Shown one piece after another: positions 7,527-15,618 of a DNA stretch of 25,771 nucleotides; position 1 is the first letter of the stretch; each line of letters starts with the position of its first letter. The translations under genes were made by a program, and so were the position numbers. This stretch comes from TMED69 sp964642505 (GTDB lineage Bacteria > Pseudomonadota > Gammaproteobacteria > Ga0077536): NCBI GenBank assembly GCA_964642505.1, contig CAZXQY010000031.1, positions 1 through 25,771 on the forward strand. Reading direction: 5' to 3'. Under the pieces are notes generated by a model. That model had not been told where the DNA came from. It saw nothing but the letters and a program-made list of their open reading frames with translations, and ran no database searches.

Positions 7527-8980
7527 TCTCGCCTTAAAGAAACCTCAAAAGTAGCAGACTTAAGTTCGAATACCGGACTATTGACTACTTGCATTAGCTT
7601 GGCAACCTTAGCTAAATTCGGATCATTTAAATAGGGATAAGTTTTCTTCACAGGCCCGCTCGACCGCATCTTTTCTAGCCCCTCTCCCGGCACCAACGCC
7701 TTTAAAATTAGATCGTCATCATCGGAAGTCCCGTATTCCTTTCTAAGTTCCTCTATAGTAGGTTGCGGAGGGGGAGTATTAGAAACTTGCTTTCCTCTAG
7801 GGCTAGACATTATTCTATCCAAGATGTTTTGATCGATTGGGCCGGCCGGTTCGCCATAAAAACCAGCGGCATATTGAATTACTTCATCAGGAATAGACGA
7901 GTACCTTTTACCTGTCACAATATTTAGTACCGCTTGCGTCCCGACAAGCTGACTAAAGGGTGTCGCCATACCAGGATAACCCAACTCCTCCCTAACTTTT
8001 GCAGTCTCTTCTAGTACATCCTCCAAACGATCACTCAGGCCATGCTGAACTAGTTGAGCCTTCAAAGTTCCAACCATGCCACCAGGAATCTGGTGTCGAA
8101 TTGACATGACATCATATTCAGCATACTGATTCACTAAAAAGCCAGCGGTCAGCCCAACCTTCTCAAAATGATCAGCTACTGTCGGAAATAATGAAGTATT
8201 AAGATCATGCGAGTAACCCAGTAGCTCCACATTTTTTGTCATAACTTCCACAGAAGGCACCGACGGTCCGTTAGCCATTGGTCGTACCGCTGTATGAAGT
8301 ATCGTAACTCCTAGTTCAAGAGCATCTATATAAGCCTTAGCGCTTTGTCCCAGCAAATTGTTAGAATGGAATTCTATTGGTTTGCCTTTGGCTTCCGCAC
8401 AAATAGTAGGAAGTAACGTAGACAAGCGCTCTTTTTCTAACACACCCGCGGTATCATATAGTAATATCGTATCGATATCGGAAGAACCAGCTAATTCCCT
8501 AACCTGTTTGGCATAATAATCATCTCCATGGACCGGACTCAAAGTAAACATGATCGCCCCAGAAACTTCAGACCCATACTCCTTAGCAATTTTCGCCAAT
8601 CTTTTTGTTTTGTCATTATTGAATAAAACATCGTAGATCCAAAAACTTCTTACCCCATGCTCATTAAGTTGTCGCATCCAAGCATCCATAAGCGAATCAG
8701 GAGTCACCCCAAAGGTTACAGACGCATTGGAACGCATTCCACCTCTAACCCGTGTTTTCGGCATCGATTCAACTAAAAGATCGAGACCTTCCCACGGATT
8801 TTCAAAGTTATATTTGATCAGACACTCGAACATCGAAGAACCCGTCAGATCAATGACTCGATACCCAGTCTGGTCGACTATCGAGCTTACTGGCAGAGCC
8901 ATTCCAGCCGTCATCCTCATACCCCAAAGGCTTTGTTGCCCATCTCGCATTGTAGTATCTAAAAACTCAACATGCTTCAT
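7523..8980 (-). CDS. Carboxyltransferase subunit, pyruvate carboxylase/oxaloacetate decarboxylase-like, altered metal site
   Basis: 485 residues, a TIM-barrel of the HMGL-like/PC carboxyltransferase family: DTTMRDGQQS at 8-17, NPWEGL, HQIPGGM at 296-302 and QLVGTQAVLNIVTGKRY at 344-360 match pyruvate carboxylase B and oxaloacetate decarboxylase alpha. Two metal-site positions differ. The carbamylated Lys of 'IKDMAG' is Tyr175 in LLYDTAG, and the H-x-H pair is H-x-N (EFHSNN, His205/Asn207). The protein ends without a biotinyl domain; carrier and biotin carboxylase are separate upstream genes. Expected role: transfer of CO2 from carboxybiotin to an acceptor, but the metal site argues for an unusual acceptor or a changed mechanism. 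ATG start with GGGGAGA upstream; it begins 3 bp after the biotin carboxylase stop. Confidence 0.85.
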   Translation of the reverse strand: MKHVEFLDTTMRDGQQSLWGMRMTAGMALPVSSIVDQTGYRVIDLTGSSMFECLIKYNFENPWEGLDLLVESMPKTRVRGGMRSNASVTFGVTPDSLMDAWMRQLNEHGVRSFWIYDVLFNNDKTKRLAKIAKEYGSEVSGAIMFTLSPVHGDDYYAKQVRELAGSSDIDTILLYDTAGVLEKERLSTLLPTICAEAKGKPIEFHSNNLLGQSAKAYIDALELGVTILHTAVRPMANGPSVPSVEVMTKNVELLGYSHDLNTSLFPTVADHFEKVGLTAGFLVNQYAEYDVMSIRHQIPGGMVGTLKAQLVQHGLSDRLEDVLEETAKVREELGYPGMATPFSQLVGTQAVLNIVTGKRYSSIPDEVIQYAAGFYGEPAGPIDQNILDRIMSSPRGKQVSNTPPPQPTIEELRKEYGTSDDDDLILKALVPGEGLEKMRSSGPVKKTYPYLNDPNLAKVAKLMQVVNSPVFELKSATFEVSLRRD

Positions 8981-8983
8981 CCA

Positions 8984-10357
8984 TCAAGTCTCCCCATCTT
9001 TATTTTCCGAATTCAAAAACTCTTCTTCCAACCATTTAGTTCCAAAGTGGTTATCATGGAACCGTTTATCCGCCAAAACCCCAGAAAGCATTTTTAGATT
9101 TGTCTTTATGCCATCAATCGAAAATTTCTCTAACGCGCCAGCCATCCTTTCAATTGCCACATCTCTATTAGCACCAGTGACAATTAATTTACCAATCATG
9201 GAGTCGTAAAACGGAGGAACGTTGTACCCCGAAAAACAATGGCTATCGATGCGCACCCCAACTCCACTAGGCGGAGACCACGTTTCAATTCTACCCGGGC
9301 TAGGCCTAAAACCATTTTCAGGGTCCTCCGCATTTATCCGACATTCAATCGCGTGCCCTCTTATCTTAATCTGGGTTTGGCAAGGAATGACGTCTAAATC
9401 ACCGTTCGCTATAGCAAATTGTAATTTGACCAAATCGAAACCACTCACCTGTTCCGAAACCGGATGCTCAACTTGTATTCGTGTATTGACCTCTATGAAA
9501 TAAAATTCATCTCGTTTCATATCGTATACAAACTCGACAGTCCCTACATTTCGATAACTTAAATCTGCCATTAGTTTCACAGCTGCGTCCCTCATGGAAT
9601 CTCTACTTTCTGCCGACATAACTGAACAAGGTCCCTCCTCGATAACCTTTTGATAGCGTCTTTGAATTGAACAATCCCTATCTCCGAAGTGCACAGCCTT
9701 TCCCATTCCATCTCCAGCTATTTGGACTTCGATGTGCCGAGCATTCTCGATATACTGTTCTAAATATAAATTACCATCGCCAAACGCTTCCTTAGCTTCC
9801 TTAGTCGCATTGTCGAACATAGCATCAATGTCATGGGGGTCCCTTGCGACAAACATACCCCGCCCCCCTCCTCCAGAAGCAGCCTTGATAAGCACGGGAT
9901 ACCCTATAGCTTCTGCTTCTCGTTTGGCAGAATCTTTATTGGCTACATCGTTCGCTCCTCTAACCAAAGGCACTGAAGAAGATTGTGCAATTTTTCGGGC
10001 AGCCACCTTATTACCCAAAGCGTCTATTGTCGACGCCTCTGGTCCAACGAATATCAATCCATTTTCATCACATAATCGAGGTAGAGCAGCTCTCTCTGAC
10101 AGGAACCCATAACCGGGATGTATGGCGTCACAGGAAGTCGAAAGCGCTGCGTGCACGATCAGTTCTGGCACCAAATAACTCGCCTTGGAGGGAGCAGGCC
10201 CTAACACCACTACACGATCAGCAAGTCGCCCAGCTCTCGAATTCGAATCCACTTGGGAAGCAGCCAACACAACCTCTATACCTAAGTCGTGGGCAGCATT
10301 TATAATCCTAACGGCAATTTCGCCCCGATTTGCAATCAAAACTTTTCGAATCGCCAC
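8984..10357 (-). CDS. accC: Biotin carboxylase (AccC type)
   Basis: 457-residue ATP-grasp enzyme that carboxylates the biotin of a carrier protein using bicarbonate and ATP. It aligns end to end with AccC: IANRGEIAVRI at 8-18, HPGYGFLSE, the glycine-rich ATP loop KAASGGGGRGM, RDCSIQRRYQKVIEE, and the active-site segment IEVNTRIQVEHPVSEQ. GTG start at 10355-10357. Encoded 12 bp after the biotin carrier gene and directly before the carboxyltransferase gene, in order BCCP-BC-CT. The symbol is by homology; the partner suggests a dedicated acyl or keto carboxylase rather than the housekeeping acetyl-CoA carboxylase, whose AccA/AccD subunits are not in the window. Confidence 0.93.
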   Translation of the reverse strand: MAIRKVLIANRGEIAVRIINAAHDLGIEVVLAASQVDSNSRAGRLADRVVVLGPAPSKASYLVPELIVHAALSTSCDAIHPGYGFLSERAALPRLCDENGLIFVGPEASTIDALGNKVAARKIAQSSSVPLVRGANDVANKDSAKREAEAIGYPVLIKAASGGGGRGMFVARDPHDIDAMFDNATKEAKEAFGDGNLYLEQYIENARHIEVQIAGDGMGKAVHFGDRDCSIQRRYQKVIEEGPCSVMSAESRDSMRDAAVKLMADLSYRNVGTVEFVYDMKRDEFYFIEVNTRIQVEHPVSEQVSGFDLVKLQFAIANGDLDVIPCQTQIKIRGHAIECRINAEDPENGFRPSPGRIETWSPPSGVGVRIDSHCFSGYNVPPFYDSMIGKLIVTGANRDVAIERMAGALEKFSIDGIKTNLKMLSGVLADKRFHDNHFGTKWLEEEFLNSENKDGET

Positions 10358-10369
10358 CCTAGACCAACC

Positions 10370-10858
10370 TCAGGAAGGATTAATCAGTATCAGGGGCTGA
10401 TCAAATTCTACCATTTCGCCATCTGCAACCAATATATCTACAACCTTCCCCGATGTCGCCGCCTTTACAGGAGTAAACAATTTCATTACTTCTATCAGAC
10501 ACACCTCACTAGTCTCAGTTACGTCATCGCCTATATCTATATAAGGTGGTGATTCAGGTTTAGGCCGTCTGTAAAACGTTCCTAAATTAGGAGCTCGAAC
10601 CGCCACCAAACCGTCAGGGATTTCAACTTCGGAACTTTCATCTACGGACACCTCTTTTTGGATAGATTTGGTTTCAATTGTTTTTTCGGATTTTGAAACT
10701 TCTTCACTACCAATTAAAGATCGAGTCACCAACCGACTTTCGGGATTGTCTGAGATAAAAATCTCTAGAGAATCGGTCTTAACGTAGATCTCCTTCCAAT
10801 CAGAACTATCAAACAATCTGATTATACTGTCCAAATCGTGCTGGCTAGATTTATCCAT
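10370..10858 (-). CDS. accB: Biotin carboxyl carrier protein (AccB type)
   Basis: 162 residues. An N-terminal domain of about 45 residues resembles the dimerisation part of AccB, then an acidic, Lys-rich linker (about 46-80), then the biotinyl/lipoyl domain (about 85-162). The biotin-accepting residue is Lys126 in EVMKLF, where E. coli AccB has EAMKMM; such variants occur in other carriers. The thumb-like proline segment RRPKPESPPY before it is typical of bacterial AccB. The ATG overlaps the end of the dikinase-like gene by 8 bp, so the two are probably translated together. It should be biotinylated by BirA and shuttle CO2 between the next two gene products. Confidence 0.92.
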   Translation of the reverse strand: MDKSSQHDLDSIIRLFDSSDWKEIYVKTDSLEIFISDNPESRLVTRSLIGSEEVSKSEKTIETKSIQKEVSVDESSEVEIPDGLVAVRAPNLGTFYRRPKPESPPYIDIGDDVTETSEVCLIEVMKLFTPVKAATSGKVVDILVADGEMVEFDQPLILINPS

Positions 10859-12626
10859 CCTGTTTCCCTTTTACTGTTTCCAAAATGCCTTCTGACAGAC
10901 ATTTTATAGCCGCCAATTTTGCGCTTAGCGGATGAAGAACTAATATACCTTTAAGACCGCTTTTCATCGCCATTGCTATCCCTTCTATCGAATCTAGGAT
11001 ACTGCCTCTAGCGTATGAGTAACCCTTAAGAATCTTGGCTAGCGATTCTAAATCGTCTTCCCCCTGAACCCTATCTAAATCTAACACTTTTCCCTCGACT
11101 GAAGCCGACCCAGCATGTACTTCTATCGGACAAAACTCTGTAAGCCAAGACGATAATTTTCTAAGATAAGGAGAATCCTCCTCAGGATAGCTAAGGGGAA
11201 GAAAGCCTTCGTAGATGGTACCTGTTGCGCCGTCTACAGTCACCTCCATACCCTGCAAGCTCATTACCCGACCTTCTCCACACTTTACTACCGTCGGAAC
11301 ACCTAGAGATCTTCCAACTACAGCTGCATGCGACGTGGATCCTCCGAGTTCAGTCACCAAAGCCCTACTCGATATCATGCCGTGTATGTCCTCCGGACTG
11401 GTAGTAGCACAACCTAAAACGACATTCTCACCTTTTTCCGACCTAATTTCTGCACTGTCAGAGCTAGTGACCAAAACCCCCTGACCTACTCCCGGGCAGG
11501 CTGGTTCGCCTGTCAGTAAGACGGTTGCACTTTCTAAAACAGAACTTTCAACAAGTGGGGCTGACACCCTTCTCAGCTGTTCCACCGATAGCTTTTCTAG
11601 AGCAGTCAATTTTTCGATTGCGCCTTCCTCGACAAAATCAACAGCGAAACGAAGAGCAGCAAGGGGCGCCCTTTTTGCAGCCCTAGTCTGAAGCAAAAAA
11701 AGCTCCCCTCGTTCCACGGTAAATTCAATGTCCTGTACTTCTCTGTTTTCAACTTCCAGCGCGTGGGCGGCGGCCATCAGAGCTTCGAACGCCACTGGAT
11801 TTGAGCTTTCTAAAACCTCAATAGACTTGGGAGTAACCTTTCCGGAGACAACATCTTCTCCTTGAGCACGAGATAAATATTCGCCGTAGGGCTTTTTTTC
11901 TCCGGTTATAGGATTACGGCTGAATAAAACCCCTGTACCGGACTGTTCATCCAAGTTACCAAAAACCATCGCCTGTATGGTAACTGCCGTCCCAAGTAAA
12001 TCAGATATACCATTATGTTTTCGATATCGCTTAGCCCTTCTACTATTCCATGATCGAAAAACAGCCTCAATAGAGGCGAAAAGTTGGCCATAACCAGATT
12101 CTGGCACTTCTCCACCTTTTGCCTTGATCTCCTCTCTGAAAGATGACGCACTCTTTGAATTATTACTAACATCGACTATTTTTAGGACCACTTCGGAGTA
12201 AAGCCTCAAAAATCTAAGATGAGTATCCTTAGCAAAATCCGGATTTCCTAGCTCTTCAGCTAGCGCCTTCTCGACCTCTCCATTCATCCCCAAATTCAGG
12301 ATAGTATCCATCATGCCAGGCATAGAAATTTCTGACCCAGAACGGACAGACACCAATAAGGGGTTGTGGGGCGCAGAAAACTGCCTCCCAGTTTCACTTT
12401 CCAACCAAGCGATTGATTCTCGAACAGTAGTGCTTAACTCTTGAGGTAAAGTTCCGTGTTCTAGGAAATGACGGCAAGCTTCCGTTGAAATAACAAAAGC
12501 CAACGGAACAGGAATTCCCAGGGACTTCATTTTAGAAATTGACCAGGCTTTCCCTCCCACCAAAGACTTAGAAATCGACTCTGTACCGTCTAATCTGATG
12601 ACGTAGCCCTTTCGGTTTTCGCCCAA
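10851..12626 (-). CDS. Pyruvate-phosphate-dikinase-like protein lacking the PEP/pyruvate barrel
   Basis: 591 residues homologous to the first two thirds of PPDK. N-terminal ATP-binding part: GGKAWSISKMKSLGIPVP at 24-41, VRSGSEISMPGMMDT at 94-108, SGTGVLFSRNPITGEKK at 229-245, AQGEDVVSG, LLQTRAAKRA. Phosphohistidine domain: TELGGSTSHAAVVGR with His433. PPDK then has a PEP/pyruvate TIM barrel of about 340 residues; here only about 110 residues follow (480-591), with no barrel motif visible. Thus ATP to phospho-His chemistry seems kept while the normal acceptor site is gone, as in phenylphosphate synthase subunits. TTG start with AGGAG nine bases upstream. Lies between a thiolase gene (45 bp) and the biotin carrier (8-bp overlap). 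Inference: it phosphorylates a pathway substrate or feeds the carboxylase. Confidence 0.87.
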   Translation of the reverse strand: MGENRKGYVIRLDGTESISKSLVGGKAWSISKMKSLGIPVPLAFVISTEACRHFLEHGTLPQELSTTVRESIAWLESETGRQFSAPHNPLLVSVRSGSEISMPGMMDTILNLGMNGEVEKALAEELGNPDFAKDTHLRFLRLYSEVVLKIVDVSNNSKSASSFREEIKAKGGEVPESGYGQLFASIEAVFRSWNSRRAKRYRKHNGISDLLGTAVTIQAMVFGNLDEQSGTGVLFSRNPITGEKKPYGEYLSRAQGEDVVSGKVTPKSIEVLESSNPVAFEALMAAAHALEVENREVQDIEFTVERGELFLLQTRAAKRAPLAALRFAVDFVEEGAIEKLTALEKLSVEQLRRVSAPLVESSVLESATVLLTGEPACPGVGQGVLVTSSDSAEIRSEKGENVVLGCATTSPEDIHGMISSRALVTELGGSTSHAAVVGRSLGVPTVVKCGEGRVMSLQGMEVTVDGATGTIYEGFLPLSYPEEDSPYLRKLSSWLTEFCPIEVHAGSASVEGKVLDLDRVQGEDDLESLAKILKGYSYARGSILDSIEGIAMAMKSGLKGILVLHPLSAKLAAIKCLSEGILETVKGKQDG

Positions 12627-12671
12627 AACAAGATACTCCTAAACCAAATATTTTATTGAGTCAGAATGAAT

Positions 12672-13913
12672 TTAAACTCCCAACAAGGTAACACTACTAA
12701 TTGCCTCTTCTACGCCGTTAACACCACCACCATTTTGAGCTACCGCTATTCGTGCATTCTCCACCTGGCGTCGTCCTGATTCCTTTCGGAGTTGTGTTAC
12801 TAGCTCACAAATTTGTCCAAGACCCGTAGCCCCAATTGGGTGACCCTTAGATTCTAGTCCACCCGACGGATTTACTGGAATTCGACCGCCTATTTGCGTG
12901 TCCCCAGATTCAGCCATCGGTCCACCCATTCCTAAAGGACACAATCCAAGAGCCTCTAACTCCATAATTTCACCCATTGCCGTTGCGTCGTGGACCTCCG
13001 CAACATCAACATCATCCGGACCCAGACCAGCCACTTCATATGCCTTTGACGCAGCCAATTTACTAACGTGCCTATCAAAATCCGTCAAATCTCTGTCACT
13101 ACCCGATTGCAAGATACTCGCCAAGACTCTAACGCAGCGATTTTTATTAGCCTTTACTCGCGACAGTCCCTTCTCATTACACACAATCGCTGCCGCCGCT
13201 CCATCACTTATTGGTGAACACATTGGTAAGGTCAATGGGTAACAAATTGCGGGACTTGACAATACTTCCTCAACAGAAAATAAACGCTGATACTGAGACA
13301 GGGCATTATGGACCGAATGTCGATGGTTTTTAGAAGCTACCGCAGCAAGCTGTTCTTGAGTTGTACCAAACTCGGCCATATGTACGCGACACCACCCAGC
13401 ATACACGTCCATAAATACACTGTATGGTTTCTCCGAAGAAGTTCCTGCAGGAATTCCCAACTCTTTTCCCAAGCCAGCAAAAAACTTCTTGTTTCTCTCA
13501 GCTTCTCCCACGTCCCAAGCCCCGTCGAACGCGCTAAACATTAGTTCTCTATCAACGGAAAACATCTTTTCCACACCAAGTGCAAGCGCAATATCCGCCG
13601 CACCACTTTTTACATAGTTCACTGCCAAATGAAAGGCCGTGCTAGCAGTAGCACAGGCATTTTCTACATTAATGACCGCGACCTTTTCTATCCCAAATGG
13701 TCGCAACGCAATCTCTCCTCTCACCATGTCTTGGCCTTCCATATGGCCTTGTACACAGTTTCCGAAAAAAACTGCGTCCAAATGTTTTTTCTCACAATTA
13801 GAGTCGACCAACACTGCGTCCAGCACGTCCCCCGCCATGTCCTTTACACTTAAGTCTAAATGCTTACCAAATTTTGTCATACCAACGCCGGCGATATAAA
13901 TGTGTCCCACCAT
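12672..13913 (-). CDS. SCP-x type thiolase family protein
   Basis: 413-residue thiolase of the SCP2-thiolase group, cleaving or forming 3-oxoacyl-CoA. Cys87 in ENACATAS is the nucleophile; VHDATAMGEI is the His-containing SCP-x equivalent of the NEAF motif; GHPIGATG holds the second catalytic His; NGGGVNG replaces the C-terminal Cys motif, as is usual in this group. The frame is open 24 codons further upstream (to 13985), but family members begin at this point (MVGHIYIAGVGMTKFG) and AGGAG lies just before the ATG at 13911-13913, so I chose it. First gene of the seven-gene minus operon; promoter expected in the long divergent gap upstream. Confidence 0.9.
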   Translation of the reverse strand: MVGHIYIAGVGMTKFGKHLDLSVKDMAGDVLDAVLVDSNCEKKHLDAVFFGNCVQGHMEGQDMVRGEIALRPFGIEKVAVINVENACATASTAFHLAVNYVKSGAADIALALGVEKMFSVDRELMFSAFDGAWDVGEAERNKKFFAGLGKELGIPAGTSSEKPYSVFMDVYAGWCRVHMAEFGTTQEQLAAVASKNHRHSVHNALSQYQRLFSVEEVLSSPAICYPLTLPMCSPISDGAAAAIVCNEKGLSRVKANKNRCVRVLASILQSGSDRDLTDFDRHVSKLAASKAYEVAGLGPDDVDVAEVHDATAMGEIMELEALGLCPLGMGGPMAESGDTQIGGRIPVNPSGGLESKGHPIGATGLGQICELVTQLRKESGRRQVENARIAVAQNGGGVNGVEEAISSVTLLGV

Positions 13914-14353
13914 GAACTCCTGATTTGACTGAATATAAGGTAATAATCGGACTTTATCGGAATGCCATGATAACGCCCGTTGCACATGATTGCTAACGCA
14001 CTAGACAGAATAACTTAAATTCCACAAAAGGGAGAATTATTAATCCTTAATCGACTACCTTGATTTTGAGCTGAACTAAGAACTTTAAATCCCCAATAAT
14101 CAAAGACAAGACAGCTAAGAGTTTTCCGGCTAAACCTATCTCGCCCCATTAAAAATAAAAAAATCTCCATTAGGTAGCATGCTGGACTGTAATATAGCCG
14201 ACTAGGATTTTTCAGCAATCTGAAATACGGGTCTCCTGAAAAAACAGCAACTATTAAGTTTTCCCCATCATTTGAAAAGGAAATTTGCAAGGAAGTTAAT
14301 CCCCATGATATTTTTAAGAGGAATCCATCTTACATTAAATCAGGAGCAGCCTA
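13914..14353. other. Divergent intergenic region without a recognisable gene
   Basis: 440 bp between the carboxylase operon and the MBL operon. I see no convincing coding sequence, RNA gene or transposon. It holds AT-rich tracts and a set of overlapping inverted repeats at 14208-14243. A weak promoter-like pair for the plus strand is TTGCAA (14285-14290) with GATATT (14307-14312) at 16-bp spacing. It is probably the control region for both operons. Confidence 0.5.
14208..14243 (+). repeat. Nested inverted repeats
   Basis: TTTTTCAG (14208-14215) can pair with CTGAAA at 14220-14225 (loop CAAT) or with CTGAAAAA at 14236-14243 (8 bp). The two pairings exclude each other. They could be an operator array or a leader structure of the MBL operon; no function is shown. 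Confidence 0.3.
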
Positions 14354-15202
14354 ATGTTGAAATGGAAAATTGGAGACACGACTATTACCCAGGTATTGGA
14401 AATCACCGACGGCAGTGGATCCCTTCCTCTGCTACCGGATGCCACTCCGGAAGCACTAGAGGAGATAAGTTGGTTAAAGCCTAACTTCGTTACCGACGAA
14501 GGTTTCCTAATTCTAAACATTCAAATGTTGATAGTAGAAACGCCGACGCGAAAAATGGTTGTCGACACCTGTATAGGGAACGATAAAAATCTTAACATGG
14601 AAGGTTGGGCAAATCTTCAACTTCCCTTCCTAGAGGACCTTAAAAATCTTGGTCACGACGTCGAGTCAATAGACACTGTGATCTGTACTCATCTACATGT
14701 TGACCATGTCGGTTGGAATACTCGAAAAGTAGGGGGTAAATGGGTGCCTACTTTTCCGAACGCAAGGTACCTGATGGTAAAAGAAGAATACGAATTCTGG
14801 AGAGACTTAGAAGAGGATCCGTTTGGCGACGTATTCGGGGAGTCAGTAGCTCCTATATTTGAGGCCGGCATGGCAGATTTTGTAAAAGCCACTCATATCG
14901 TCGGTGATGGAATTTCGTTTGAGTCAACTCCCGGTCATACACCAGGACATATCAGCGTAAATATTGAGTCGGATGGCGAAAAAGCGGTCATATCCGGCGA
15001 TATGATGCATCACCCTTGCCAAATAGCAAAACCCGAATGGGTTACACCGTTTGATAACGACAATGATGCTGCAATGGCCACTCGGAAAGCCTTCCTAGAA
15101 AAATACGCTGATCAACCAGTCCTAATTCTGGGTACCCATTTTGCCAATCCGGTAGCTGGCCGAATCGTGCGTGATGGGGATTCCTATCGCTTCGACGTTT
15201 AA
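14354..15202 (+). CDS. MBL-fold metallo-hydrolase
   Basis: 282-residue metallo-beta-lactamase-fold hydrolase with a full dinuclear metal site: THLHVDHVGW (His113, His115, Asp117, His118), His195 in TPGHTPGH, Asp216 in ISGD and His262 in GTHF. N-terminal residues 1-20 and the overall length fit the group that includes lactonases and alkyl- or thioester-type hydrolases; the exact substrate cannot be read. No signal peptide, so cytoplasmic. ATG start with a strong AGGAG seven to eight bases upstream. First of three plus-strand genes, 26 bp before the selenoprotein gene, suggesting a shared transcript. Confidence 0.9.
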   Translation: MLKWKIGDTTITQVLEITDGSGSLPLLPDATPEALEEISWLKPNFVTDEGFLILNIQMLIVETPTRKMVVDTCIGNDKNLNMEGWANLQLPFLEDLKNLGHDVESIDTVICTHLHVDHVGWNTRKVGGKWVPTFPNARYLMVKEEYEFWRDLEEDPFGDVFGESVAPIFEAGMADFVKATHIVGDGISFESTPGHTPGHISVNIESDGEKAVISGDMMHHPCQIAKPEWVTPFDNDNDAAMATRKAFLEKYADQPVLILGTHFANPVAGRIVRDGDSYRFDV

Positions 15203-15228
15203 CGCTAAATAAATAGAGGATAAATATC

Positions 15229-15570
15229 TTGAGCGGACAAATAAACTGGTACTATTTTCGCAAAGGCTGAACAACTTGCACCAAAGCGTCCAAGTTTATG
15301 GACGCCAATAAAATAGAACCGAAAGAGACAATCCCCGCAAGCAGAAAATTAGGGGCAAAAGATGCCAAAGAATTAGCCTCAAAAGCAACAAAAGTGATGG
15401 TTTTCAAAGGTAAAAAAGTAGCTGAGTTTACTGTCTCCAAAAATCCTGATAAAACTCTAGTGGAATCTATGCTCGGTCCTACCGGCAATCTTAGGGCCCC
15501 GACCATAGTTTTTGGAAAGACCATTCTAGTTGGTTTTAACGAGGAAGAATTTACTAAAATTTTACTGTAA
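15229..15570 (+). CDS. ArsC-family selenoprotein; UGA at 15268-15270 read as selenocysteine
   Basis: 113 residues when the in-frame TGA is read as Sec. TTG start at 15229 with AGAGGA (15215-15220) eight bases upstream. Around the TGA the frame reads NWYYFRKGUTTCTKASKF, a thioredoxin/ArsC-like beta-alpha start with a U-x-x-C redox pair (Sec14, Cys17). The C-terminal half (LLGP-type LGPTGNLRAPTIVFGK, then LVGFNEEEF) matches the small ArsC/Spx-like family in which Cys and Sec versions both occur. A standard gene finder would start at ATG 15298, which has no ribosome-binding site and would delete the redox motif. A SECIS-like hairpin lies at 15286-15305. Likely a cytoplasmic thiol/selenol redox protein. 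The genome must carry SelA/B/C/D for this to work; none is in the window. Confidence 0.87.
15286..15305 (+). promoter_or_regulatory. Bacterial SECIS-like hairpin within the coding sequence
   Basis: GCGTCC (15286-15291) pairs with GGACGC (15300-15305), a perfect 6-bp stem around AAGTTTAT. One extra A-U pair leaves a six-base loop with G in second position. The loop begins 21 bases after the UGA, in the range usual for bacterial SECIS elements, which SelB binds to deliver Sec-tRNA. Confidence 0.7.
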
Positions 15571-15618
15571 AACTTATCACTACCAAAACTTAGACAATTT
15601 TTGAAAGTAGGAAACTCC

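Noticed and set aside
13914..13985. 24-codon N-terminal extension of the SCP-x thiolase
   Set aside because: Family members start at MVGHIYIAGVG; a ribosome-binding site lies before that ATG and the extension has no similarity to thiolases.
14015..14290. 91-codon minus-strand open frame in the long divergent gap
   Set aside because: No recognisable family, no good start context and odd composition; it fills a likely control region, so I treat it as chance.
14285..14312. TTGCAA/GATATT promoter for the MBL operon
   Set aside because: Only about four of six matches in each box; mentioned as weak within the intergenic entry, not called as a feature.
15268..15270. TGA as an ordinary nonsense mutation making a pseudogene
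   Set aside because: The codon sits exactly at the redox Cys/Sec position, with Cys three residues later and a SECIS-like stem at the right distance; the rest of the frame is intact.
15298..15570. Conventional ORF start (ATG) for the ArsC-like protein
   Set aside because: No ribosome-binding site, deletes the redox motif, and the SECIS-like hairpin and upstream start support UGA readthrough.
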